A DNA stretch of 64,000 nt from Pseudomonas fluorescens (GTDB taxonomy: Bacteria > Pseudomonadota > Gammaproteobacteria > Pseudomonadales > Pseudomonadaceae). Under the pieces are notes generated by a model. That model had not been told where the DNA came from, ran no database searches, and saw nothing but the letters and a program-made list of their open reading frames with translations. Every line of letters starts with the position of its first letter. Position 1 is the first letter of the stretch. The position numbers and the translations under genes are program-made. Shown here piece after piece: positions 49,148 to 57,315 of the stretch. Location: assembly GCF_902497875.1 (NCBI RefSeq), contig NZ_CABVHY010000029.1:34158-98157 (forward strand). The letters run 5' to 3'.

Positions 49148-50887
49148 TCAGACGCGGGCGGGCACTGCGTCTGAAGCAGCCTCGGCTGCTTTTTGTTGAG
49201 CTGCGAGATGTTGGGCGTTGAGTTCGGCCATGACTTGTTCGCGCGGGCCATACATGCTGATACCGCCGCCGCTCATTACCATGAGGCGATCAAGCTGCGA
49301 CAGGATGGTTGTGCGGTGGGTGATCACGAAGATGGTCGAGCCGCTCGTTTTCATGAACATGATGGCTTGCGCAAGCGCTTGCTCGCCGATGTCGTCGAGG
49401 TTGGAGTTGGGTTCGTCGAGGATGATCAAGCGCGGCGCACCGTACAGGGCTCGGGCCAGTCCGATACGCTGGCGCTGGCCACCGGACAGGTTGACGCCGT
49501 CACTGCCGATCACCGTGTCGTAGCCTTCAGGCAACAACAGAATCATTTCGTGAACACCCGCGATACGGGCGGCCTTGATGACTTCTTCAGCATTGATATC
49601 GGCGAAACGGGCGATGTTCTCGCTGATGCTGCCTTCGAACAGTTCGATATCCTGTGGCAGGTAGCCTACGTACGGGCCCAGTTCATTTTTATCCCAGTTG
49701 GCAATGTCGGCACCGTCCAGGCGCACGACGCCATGCTGCGGTGCCCAGATCCCCATCAGAGCACGCGCCAGGGTCGATTTACCGGATGCACTCGGGCCGA
49801 TGATACCGACCACCTGGCCCGCGGGGACCGAAAAGCTGATGCCTTTGATGATTGGGTTCTTGCTGCCGGGCGCGCCGACAATCAGGTTTTCTACCAGTAC
49901 GTCGCCTTGGGGCGCCGGCAGGGACATGCGCTGCGGCTCGGCTTTTTGCTTGTCGAGGATTTCATTGAGACGCGCATATTGCGAACGGGCACTGATAAAG
50001 CCTTTCCAGCTGCCGATGATCAGATCGAGCGGCGCCAATGCGCGGCCCAGCAGTACGGAACCGGCGATGACCAGGCCCGCGCTGATTTCATGGTTGATTG
50101 CCAGGTAGGCACCCAAACCGAGAATCAACGACTGCACCAGCATGCGGAAGGTCTTGGAAATATTGGTCATCAGACCGCCCTTGTCACTGGCGATCGATTG
50201 CAGCGTCAGTACCTTTTTCTGACGGTGAGCCCAGCGATCGATCAGGGTATTGAGCATGCCCATGGATTCGATGACTTCGGCGTTACGCAGATTCTTGTTG
50301 GTATAGAGGCTGGCGGCGATATTTTCTTTGTTGGCGGCAGCCAAGGTGGTACCGGTCATTTTCTCGTTGAGGATCGCGAAAATCACCAAAATGATGGCAC
50401 AGACGATTGCCATCCAGCCGTACCACGGGTGGAACATGAACATGACCGCAATGTAGATCGGCAGCCAGGGCGCATCGAAAAAGGCAAACAAGCCGTTGCC
50501 CGTCATGAACTGACGCAGACCTGTCAGGTCATTCAGCGCCTGGGCCGAGGAGTCCATACCCCCACTGTCCAGCGCGCGCTTGAAGCTGGCACGGTAGAGA
50601 TCGCGACTCAACAGGATATCCAGCTTGCTGCTGACGCGGACCATGATCCGCGAACGAACCAGTTCCAGCGCACCCATGGTGACCATCAGCACGGTCATGA
50701 TGATCGTCAGCATGACCAGCGTTGAAACGCTGCCGCTCGTCACTACCCGTCCGTAGACCTGCAACATATAGAAGGTCGGCACGAGCATCAGGGCGTTGAT
50801 GAACAGGCTGAAGAAGCCAACCGATATGAAACTGCTCTTACAAGCCTTTAAAGCAGCCTGCAAGCTGTTTTCATGTGTACTGCGCAT
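49148..50887 (-). CDS. Type I secretion ABC transporter (AprD/PrtD-like)
   Basis: I favour ATG 50,887 (MRSTHENSLQAALKACKSSF), although a longer frame begins at 50,944. The 579-residue protein has a six-helix membrane domain (about 20-310) and a nucleotide-binding domain with Walker A GPSASGKST, signature LSGGQRQR, Walker B LIILDEPN and a switch His (VITHRTT). There is no N-terminal C39 peptidase or peptidase-like domain, so it is of the AprD/PrtD/RsaD type used for proteases, lipases and S-layer proteins. It starts the leftward operon. Confidence 0.95.
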   Translation of the reverse strand: MRSTHENSLQAALKACKSSFISVGFFSLFINALMLVPTFYMLQVYGRVVTSGSVSTLVMLTIIMTVLMVTMGALELVRSRIMVRVSSKLDILLSRDLYRASFKRALDSGGMDSSAQALNDLTGLRQFMTGNGLFAFFDAPWLPIYIAVMFMFHPWYGWMAIVCAIILVIFAILNEKMTGTTLAAANKENIAASLYTNKNLRNAEVIESMGMLNTLIDRWAHRQKKVLTLQSIASDKGGLMTNISKTFRMLVQSLILGLGAYLAINHEISAGLVIAGSVLLGRALAPLDLIIGSWKGFISARSQYARLNEILDKQKAEPQRMSLPAPQGDVLVENLIVGAPGSKNPIIKGISFSVPAGQVVGIIGPSASGKSTLARALMGIWAPQHGVVRLDGADIANWDKNELGPYVGYLPQDIELFEGSISENIARFADINAEEVIKAARIAGVHEMILLLPEGYDTVIGSDGVNLSGGQRQRIGLARALYGAPRLIILDEPNSNLDDIGEQALAQAIMFMKTSGSTIFVITHRTTILSQLDRLMVMSGGGISMYGPREQVMAELNAQHLAAQQKAAEAASDAVPARV

Positions 50888-50944
50888 ATTCTCAGAACTG
50901 CCAAGAGGGAGTATGGAAAAGCGCGGGAGTGTACCATCCACCAA

Positions 50945-51160
50945 ACGCTCAACATATAAGAAAATTTAAAAAACAAGCAGGCAGATTACCTTTACACGTA
51001 GGACGTTTCTTTTTATTCCGCTTGCAATCACGTAATTTTTAGCGGTAGAGTTCCGCGCTTTTAACTGCTCCCAGAAACAGCCTGCATTTCAGATGTAAGC
51101 CAAGCGGCTTTGTCATGGATGAACTGGAAGTCAGCCACACACGTTTCCCTCGGGCATGTC
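50945..51160. promoter_or_regulatory. Divergent promoter region
   Basis: A 216-bp gap lies between the leftward secretion operon and a rightward glycosyltransferase. It is strongly AT-rich around 50,950-51,055 (for example AAATTTAAAAAACAAG and TTTCTTTTTATTCC). No clear -35/-10 pair could be identified by eye. Confidence 0.4.
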
Positions 51161-52303
51161 ATGCGCATCCTGCATTTTTTCAAAACGTACCATCCCGACA
51201 CCACCGGCGGCATTGAGCAGGTCATTTTCCAGCTCTGCCAAGGCAGTCGTGCCCTGGGCATTGAAGGCGAGGTGCTGACGCTCAGCCCGAATCCGCACCC
51301 CGCTCGCGTGCAAGTGGCCGATCATCAGGTCACGCGCGTGAAGGAAAGCTTCAATCTGGCCTCTACCGGATTTTCCTTGAAGGTATTCGGCCAGTTCAAA
51401 GAAATGGCCGCCGAGGCGGATATCGTGCACTTCCATTTTCCGTGGCCGATGATGGACCTGGTGCATTTCGTCACCGGTCATGGTCGCCCGACGGTGCTCA
51501 GTTATCACTCCGACATTATCAAGCAACGCACGCTATTGAACGTCTACAGCCCACTCATGCACCAGCTCCTCAAAAGCATGGACCGCATCCTTGTGGCGTC
51601 ACCGAACTATCAGCGCACCAGCGAAACCCTTAAGCCCTTCGCCGACAAGACCGTGGTTATTCCTTATGGGCTGGATCAGGCGGCGTATCCGAAGCTGTCC
51701 ACGGAAAAACAGGCCTATTGGCGCCAACGCGTACCGGCGAAGTTTTTCCTGTTCGTCGGGGTGCTGCGTTATTACAAAGGCCTGGACGATCTGCTGAGCG
51801 CCCTGGAAGGCGTTGACTATCCCGTGGTGATCCTGGGCGGCGGACCGCAAGAGCAGGAGCTCAAAGTCCAGGCGCAAAAGCTGCAATTACACAACGTGCT
51901 GTTTCTGGGTCGCCTGGATGATGAAGACAAGGCCTGCCTCCTGCAGATGTGCTACGCGTTTGTCTTCCCCTCGCCCCTACGCTCGGAAGCGTTCGGTATT
52001 TCGCTGCTGGAAGCCTCGATGTATAGCAAGCCGATGATTTCCTGCGAGATCGGGACAGGCACTACTTACGTCAATATTCACGAAGAAACCGGCCTGGCCG
52101 TCCCGCCAAATTCTCCGCTGGCCCTACGCAAAGCCATGTTCCGCCTGTGGAACAATCCACAAGAGGCCGAGCGCTTTGGCTGCAACGCCAAGCTGCGCTT
52201 TGAAAAACTGTTTACCGCCGAGCACATGTGCGCGAGAACCGCGCAGGTTTATCACGATGTGCTGGAATCATCTGATTTGCCACAGTACGTTAAACCGCTT
52301 TGA
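51161..52303 (+). CDS. GT4 glycosyltransferase (WbpZ/WbdB-like mannosyl/rhamnosyltransferase)
   Basis: I start at ATG 51,161 (MRILHFFKTYHPDTTGGIEQ). The 380-residue protein has a GT-B fold with FKTYHPDTTGGIEQVIFQL near the N-terminus, HFHFPWPMMDL, a FVGVLRYYKGLDDLL donor-domain start and PSPLRSEAFGISLLEASM with the conserved E-x7-E pattern. The sequence recalls the D-rhamnose/mannose transferases of A-band and O9a pathways. It diverges from the secretion operon and probably adds an early sugar of the same glycan. Confidence 0.85.
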   Translation: MRILHFFKTYHPDTTGGIEQVIFQLCQGSRALGIEGEVLTLSPNPHPARVQVADHQVTRVKESFNLASTGFSLKVFGQFKEMAAEADIVHFHFPWPMMDLVHFVTGHGRPTVLSYHSDIIKQRTLLNVYSPLMHQLLKSMDRILVASPNYQRTSETLKPFADKTVVIPYGLDQAAYPKLSTEKQAYWRQRVPAKFFLFVGVLRYYKGLDDLLSALEGVDYPVVILGGGPQEQELKVQAQKLQLHNVLFLGRLDDEDKACLLQMCYAFVFPSPLRSEAFGISLLEASMYSKPMISCEIGTGTTYVNIHEETGLAVPPNSPLALRKAMFRLWNNPQEAERFGCNAKLRFEKLFTAEHMCARTAQVYHDVLESSDLPQYVKPL

Positions 52304-52402
52304 CGCTCAGCGTTAAACCTGGCAGGTCTTGGCTCTTCAGCATGAAAACCGCACACTTTCTCTCGACTGAAATCGGCGATCGCACTAGCGCCCTGCATTC
52401 AC

Positions 52403-52636
52403 TCACAGTTTCTTCACTTTTTCTCCGTTGAGAAAAATCAGGAACTCGGACTCGTTTATTTGGCTGACGGGGCCAAAATACAATGCGCGCAGATAGATTG
52501 ATCCGTTAGTCCACCCGCTGTCGCCGCCATTCATAGCGTCCAGTGCAGTCTGGCTGGTTGATTCAATAATCGTGTAGGTGTGCCCAGACCTTCCTACTGC
52601 TTCGAAGCGATTGGTTTCTTGAAGGCGAGTAACCAT
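52403..52636 (-). CDS. Hypothetical small protein
   Basis: A 77-residue protein (MVTRLQETNRFEAVGRSGHT...) with a beta-rich pattern and a C-terminal IFLNGEKVKKL. No family or motif is recognised. The gap downstream (52,637-52,984) shows no further supported gene. Confidence 0.5.
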   Translation of the reverse strand: MVTRLQETNRFEAVGRSGHTYTIIESTSQTALDAMNGGDSGWTNGSIYLRALYFGPVSQINESEFLIFLNGEKVKKL

Positions 52637-52984
52637 TTAACTGATCTCCTCTCCATAACGCCTTTGGAACTTTAAACGATAGCACTGCCTTGTTATTTCG
52701 CCATTGCGCGGGGCTGAGCACGCCTACAGGCTGGATGGGCTTACAGTCCATCTGTCATCGCTATTAACCACTGTCGAAGTCGCCTGGATGAAACTGCGCT
52801 GAGTGCCGCTTGCGGGCCTGCGGCGAGCACCCTGAGCGCTTTCAGTGGGCGGCATCCGCGATCGCGGTTACCCGGCAAAACCTGCTGACCAGGCGTTACG
52901 TCGTTTTTCACAAATTTGACTTGAATTTTCCACGGGCTCTGTTGATTATCCTGCCCCGAAACACCTGACAAGGAACAATCGACG

Positions 52985-53299
52985 ATGCCTACGGAATTGA
53001 CCGAGAACGAGATGCGTGAAGCATTGGGGCTGGATACCTATGTTCCGCCCGCTGAACCACCCACACCGGTTGTTCAATTTTCTCCAGCGACTCGCGAAGC
53101 TCCGATACGGCCCAAACGCCCCTACCCGGCCCTGAGGGTTGTGCTGCGCGCCAGCAAGGAATTCGAGGGCGAGGAAACGCTGTTCACCTACGATGCGAAA
53201 ACGTTGAGCACCTTCGAGGCGGAACTGCAGGCGAAAAAAGCAGCAGGGAAGGAAAAATTCAGGTATTTCGAGTTGGTGTCCATCAAGCCCGTCGAGTAA
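52985..53299 (+). CDS. Conserved Pseudomonas hypothetical protein
   Basis: A 104-residue protein preceded by AAGGAACA (7 bp before ATG). It begins MPTELTENEMREALGLDTYV and has a Pro-rich middle, then a C-terminal domain (ALRVVLRASKEFEGEETLFTYDAKTLSTFEAELQAKKAAG). Its role is unknown; it lies alone between the two polysaccharide blocks. Confidence 0.6.
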   Translation: MPTELTENEMREALGLDTYVPPAEPPTPVVQFSPATREAPIRPKRPYPALRVVLRASKEFEGEETLFTYDAKTLSTFEAELQAKKAAGKEKFRYFELVSIKPVE

Positions 53300-53818
53300 T
53301 CACTTGTTGCTGATCCTGAAGCTTGTAGTTCACGCGTGTGAAAACTTACAACAAGCATCAAGTTCGCAAAGAAGGCATGAACCCTCAATATTAAATATTG
53401 TTATTGTTTGTAAGTTATACATTTTACATGAAGGGTAACTATGAGGTGGGGCTTAGCCATATTTTTGACGCTTGAATAATGTCAGCCGCAGAGATAACGC
53501 TAGCCAGGATTTAAACCTCCTATTAAGTTCTGTTAACAAGCGACCCCTGCACAACTAACACTTCAGGGTCATCACACAGTGCTTGTAACGCTAATCAATT
53601 TACATACGGGCTGTCACTTTAGCGATGAATGCTTACCACAACAAAACACCATGGCGTGTGAAAATTCTTGCTTCTGAAGTGAATTATCGCCAATAATTCC
53701 GCCGCGCCAGAATACAGGCAATTAGCCATATCCCGCAGAGCACTATTCTGTCTCCGCCCAATATGAATGCCTTACCAAAACTTACAATTCAGGCAGTTAC
53801 AGTTAGTCACATTAGAAT
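53300..53818. other. Long AT-rich upstream region of polysaccharide operon
   Basis: A 519-bp gap without a gene. It is AT-rich (for example TATTGTTATTGTTTGTAAGT at about 53,396-53,415). The sequence GCGTGTGAAAA occurs twice (53,334-53,344 and 53,654-53,664). This is long enough for a complex promoter of the wecB operon, for instance with c-di-GMP- or biofilm-responsive regulators; no site was recognised. Confidence 0.45.
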
Positions 53819-55012
53819 GTGCGGGAGGGCATCATTACCAGTAAAGATTCCAGGATAAAAATCCTTTCGATATTCGGCACGCGTCCAGAAGCTATCAAGA
53901 TGGCTCCGCTGGTTCGAGCGCTGGCGGCAGAGCCCGGTATCGATTCACGAATCTGTATTACCGGCCAGCACGCCAGCATGCTGCAGCAGGTTCTCGACTT
54001 GTTCGAACTCAAGGCGGATTACACGCTGGAGGTGATGACGCAGCAGCAAACGCTCAATTCCCTGACCGCCGCGCTCTACGCCGCCATCGACCCTATTCTG
54101 GAAGACGTTCGGCCGGACAAGGTGCTGGTGCATGGCGATACCACCTCAGCGATGGTAGCCGCCATGTCGGCGTTTCACCGGCGTATTCCAGTGGGCCACG
54201 TAGAAGCCGGTTTGCGCACAGGCGATATCCATCAGCCTTGGCCAGAAGAGATGAATCGTCGGGTCATCGACCTGGGCGCGGAGTTGCTGTTTGCACCGAC
54301 CTCCCAATCCCGGCAAAACCTGCTTGACGAACGCCTGCAAGGCCAGACATTCGTCACCGGCAATACCGGGATCGACGCCCTGACATTGGCGGCGCAGCGT
54401 ATCGAGCAAGATAGGCCACTGCGCCAGCGCCTTGATCGACAATTCGACTTCCTCACGCCGGAGCGCAAAGTGCTGCTGGTCACCGGGCACCGTCGGGAAA
54501 ATTTCGGCGGTGGTTTCATCGACATCTGCCAGGCCCTGCGCACGCTCGCCCAACGCCCGGATATTCAGATTGTTTACCCCGTACATTTGAATCCCAATGT
54601 GCTCGGCCCGGTCACCGAGTACCTGGGTCATCTACCTAATGTGCACCTCATCAAACCGCTGGATTACCTGTCCTTCGTGCGCCTCATGCAGCATGCCCAC
54701 GTGATTCTCACGGATTCGGGCGGCGTGCAGGAGGAAGCCCCTTCACTCGGCAAACCCGTGCTGGTCATGCGCGAGGTGACTGAGCGGCCAGAAGCGGTGG
54801 CTGCCGGGACGGTACGCCTGGTCGGCACCACTCCAGGGTCAATCATCGCCGGGGTCAACGCCCTGTTCGATGACCGGCAACTCTGGCAGAACGCCTCGCG
54901 GGCGGCCAACCCGTATGGCGATGGCAAGGCCAGCGCACGCATTGTCGATGCCTTGATGGGACGCCCCGTAAGCGAATTTGTGGTCGCGTCACTGCCTGAA
55001 AACAGCCGGTGA
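53819..55012 (+). CDS. wecB: UDP-N-acetylglucosamine 2-epimerase
   Basis: The protein has the WecB signatures: ILSIFGTRPEAIKMAPLV at its start, CITGQHASMLQQVLDLF, VHGDTTSAMVAAMSAF, GHVEAGLRTGDIHQPWPEEMNR, TGHRRENFGGG and LTDSGGVQEEAPSLGKPVLVMR. It interconverts UDP-GlcNAc and UDP-ManNAc. The start is unusual: the only wholly plausible in-frame conventional codon is GTG 53,819, which has no ribosome-binding site, while a strong GGGAGG (53,823-53,828) is followed by ATC ATT at 53,831-53,836; the next in-frame ATG would lie after the essential GTRPE motif. Downstream genes suggest that UDP-ManNAc feeds an NfrB-type synthase. Confidence 0.95.
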   Translation: MREGIITSKDSRIKILSIFGTRPEAIKMAPLVRALAAEPGIDSRICITGQHASMLQQVLDLFELKADYTLEVMTQQQTLNSLTAALYAAIDPILEDVRPDKVLVHGDTTSAMVAAMSAFHRRIPVGHVEAGLRTGDIHQPWPEEMNRRVIDLGAELLFAPTSQSRQNLLDERLQGQTFVTGNTGIDALTLAAQRIEQDRPLRQRLDRQFDFLTPERKVLLVTGHRRENFGGGFIDICQALRTLAQRPDIQIVYPVHLNPNVLGPVTEYLGHLPNVHLIKPLDYLSFVRLMQHAHVILTDSGGVQEEAPSLGKPVLVMREVTERPEAVAAGTVRLVGTTPGSIIAGVNALFDDRQLWQNASRAANPYGDGKASARIVDALMGRPVSEFVVASLPENSR

Positions 55013-55023
55013 ACACCGGCTGT
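55002..55023. other. Perfect hairpin over the wecB stop
   Basis: ACAGCCGGT (55,002-55,010) pairs with ACCGGCTGT (55,015-55,023), loop GAAC. It overlaps the TGA stop of wecB and has no T-run. It might reduce read-through to downstream genes or stabilise the wecB transcript. Confidence 0.6.
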
Positions 55024-55080
55024 AAGGCCTGCCCGCTCCTTCCGATTGCCTCTATCGATAACACTTATGGATTTGTCTGA

Positions 55081-57300
55081 ATGAAGTTTTCTGTTGCCGT
55101 ACGCTGCGGCGCGTTCAGCATCTTTGCTTGCGGCGTGAGCCTGGCGCTAACACCTGTGGTTGCTTCAGGGGCCGACAGTGCGCTGACCCAAGCCATTGCC
55201 AAACTCGATGCCGACACGCTGCAAGTGCGCGAAATCGAGTTGCGCGATCTGGGGATCACAACGCCTATGATCCTTAGCGCCGCGGACTCCCGACGTGATC
55301 TGTACTTGCCGATCCCGGCCAATGTGCCGCTGACTGACGCCACCCTGACATTTGAGGCCAGTTACCTCAACAGCGACAGTGGCCGCAATACGTTATTGCT
55401 GTCACTGGACGGCTACCCGGTGGTGGCGCAGGAGCTCAACGAGGCCCGGGGCAATGCCAGCGCGACCGTGGGTGTCGACAAAGCCGCGCGTGACAGTGGC
55501 TTCGTACGCCTGGGCATCGCCTGGTCGGCGGCGGCATCCACAGCAAGCTGCGAAGAGGCAGGCTCCATCGGCAACGTGCTGCGCGTCGATCCCCGGACCC
55601 GCCTCAGTTATAGCTACGATGCCAGTCAGCTGCATGACATCGACGCTGCCTGGAATGCCCTGCCTGGCACACCCGGCATTCTGGTTGCCCCCGGCACCTT
55701 GTCGCCCGCCAGCTATGACGCCACGTGGCGTCTCGGCGTGGCGCTGCAGCGGATCGGCAAACACGCGCGTATTCTGCCCTTCCCGTCCGTACACACCACG
55801 GTGGACCTGAGTGCGCTGCGCATTCCCGCCGAATTGCTGACTGTCCCAGCGTTCGCCAGCCTCAATGGCAAGGACCGACACGTCCTGGCCAATACCGCCG
55901 AAATCGGCGCGTTGTTGGTGCTGGGTCAGACGCCGAACCTGCAAGCAGACCTCGCCGTCAGCGACCCGCAATTGCTCAAGGCCATCAACGAATCGCTGGA
56001 CGCGCTGCAACAGCAGATCCAGAGCCTCGATGCACCTGCGGCACAGGCCTTCGTGCAATGGCGTACAAGGCACATCAACGCCGGCATGGGTGCCACTGGC
56101 AGCGACAACGTTCGTTTGGCGCTGCTGGGCACCCGCCCGGTGCTGTCGATCGTGCCTGAAGCCACTGTCAAAGCGCTGACCTTGTTCAACTCGGCATGGA
56201 GCAAACTGGCGCGCAATCGCCAACTGACCCTCAGCGAAGCGCAACTACCGGTGAACACCGACGGCCGCGTGACACTGGCGCGCCTGGGCGGGATTCCCGG
56301 CACGCTCGAGGTACTGGCCAAATCCGAGTGGAGCACTGCTTTCGCCCTGGGCAGCGTCGCTTACGACGGTCGCGTGCCGGTCAAAGCGATTGTCGATGTC
56401 TCCGCTGCGCCCGGCGTGTCAGACACACCCCCCGTGGTGTCGGTGTTTCTCAACGAATACCTGATCGGCGCCGAGCAACTGTTCGCCAACGGTCAAAAAC
56501 AACGGATCGAAGCACCCATTCCGTATTACGCGCTCGGTTCGCAAAACGTGCTGCGTGTATCGTTCCAGCGTCAGCCTGTCAGTAACGGTTGCCAGGAGGT
56601 ACCGCAAGCGTTCGCGGTGTCAGTATTGCCCACCAGCCATATTGTGCTGAAAGAAGCCACGCTGGACGATGACTTCGCCGGCTTGTCCGCACGCTTTGCC
56701 GTGGACACCCAGCTGCTGGTGCCACAAAGCTACCTCGACAGCCCTGCCGACAGCCTGCCGCAGCTCATCCAGGTGATCAGTGCCACCGGCGTTTCGCCGC
56801 TGCGGGCGCAACTGAGTGTCAGCGCCGAACCCCACGCCTTGGTCACACCGAATCAAGCGTTCCTGGCCTTTGAGCTACCGATCAAGGACGGCGACGAATC
56901 GGTGCAGGTTGACCCACAGGGTCGCCTGAGTATCCGCAACCAGGATCAGCTTCTGCTGGACCTGCAACAACCGGATCAACTGGATCAACTGGCGTCTCTG
57001 CAAGTGGTGACGGCGGGCAGTCAGCACGGTCTGGTTTATCGCACCCTCGGCGCCCGGGCACCGCAATTTGACCGACCGATTGTACTGACGCGGGGCACTG
57101 TGACGATTCTCGGTAACCACGGGCCGATCACCACCTTTGATGCCAAGGATCCCGGCGGCAGCAAAATGATCGACAAGGACGAACCCAAGGGCCTCGATGC
57201 CTGGCGTGAACCGTCACTGCTATGGCTGATCCCGGCAGTGATCGTGGCGTACTTGGTGCTGTTGTTGGCAGGCCGTCGTGCCCGTCGCAATCGCCAGTAA
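55081..57300 (+). CDS. BcsB-like periplasmic cellulose synthase regulatory subunit
   Basis: The 739-residue protein has a signal peptide (about residues 1-32), a large beta-rich periplasmic part and one C-terminal transmembrane segment (LWLIPAVIVAYLVLLLAGRRARRNRQ). Segments such as LPIPANVPLTDATLTFEASYLNS, the two carbohydrate-binding/flavodoxin-like subdomain patterns and LRVSFQRQPVSNGCQEVP resemble BcsB of cellulose synthases. BcsB holds the synthase and guides the polymer through the periplasm. Here it is paired with an NfrB-like synthase instead of BcsA, which is unusual. Confidence 0.8.
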   Translation: MKFSVAVRCGAFSIFACGVSLALTPVVASGADSALTQAIAKLDADTLQVREIELRDLGITTPMILSAADSRRDLYLPIPANVPLTDATLTFEASYLNSDSGRNTLLLSLDGYPVVAQELNEARGNASATVGVDKAARDSGFVRLGIAWSAAASTASCEEAGSIGNVLRVDPRTRLSYSYDASQLHDIDAAWNALPGTPGILVAPGTLSPASYDATWRLGVALQRIGKHARILPFPSVHTTVDLSALRIPAELLTVPAFASLNGKDRHVLANTAEIGALLVLGQTPNLQADLAVSDPQLLKAINESLDALQQQIQSLDAPAAQAFVQWRTRHINAGMGATGSDNVRLALLGTRPVLSIVPEATVKALTLFNSAWSKLARNRQLTLSEAQLPVNTDGRVTLARLGGIPGTLEVLAKSEWSTAFALGSVAYDGRVPVKAIVDVSAAPGVSDTPPVVSVFLNEYLIGAEQLFANGQKQRIEAPIPYYALGSQNVLRVSFQRQPVSNGCQEVPQAFAVSVLPTSHIVLKEATLDDDFAGLSARFAVDTQLLVPQSYLDSPADSLPQLIQVISATGVSPLRAQLSVSAEPHALVTPNQAFLAFELPIKDGDESVQVDPQGRLSIRNQDQLLLDLQQPDQLDQLASLQVVTAGSQHGLVYRTLGARAPQFDRPIVLTRGTVTILGNHGPITTFDAKDPGGSKMIDKDEPKGLDAWREPSLLWLIPAVIVAYLVLLLAGRRARRNRQ

Positions 57301-57315
57301 CCGGTAACGCCGATC

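Noticed and set aside
52741..52971. A 76-codon minus-strand open frame near the hypothetical genes
   Set aside because: No ribosome-binding site or family; it ends near an unrelated frame and is probably chance.
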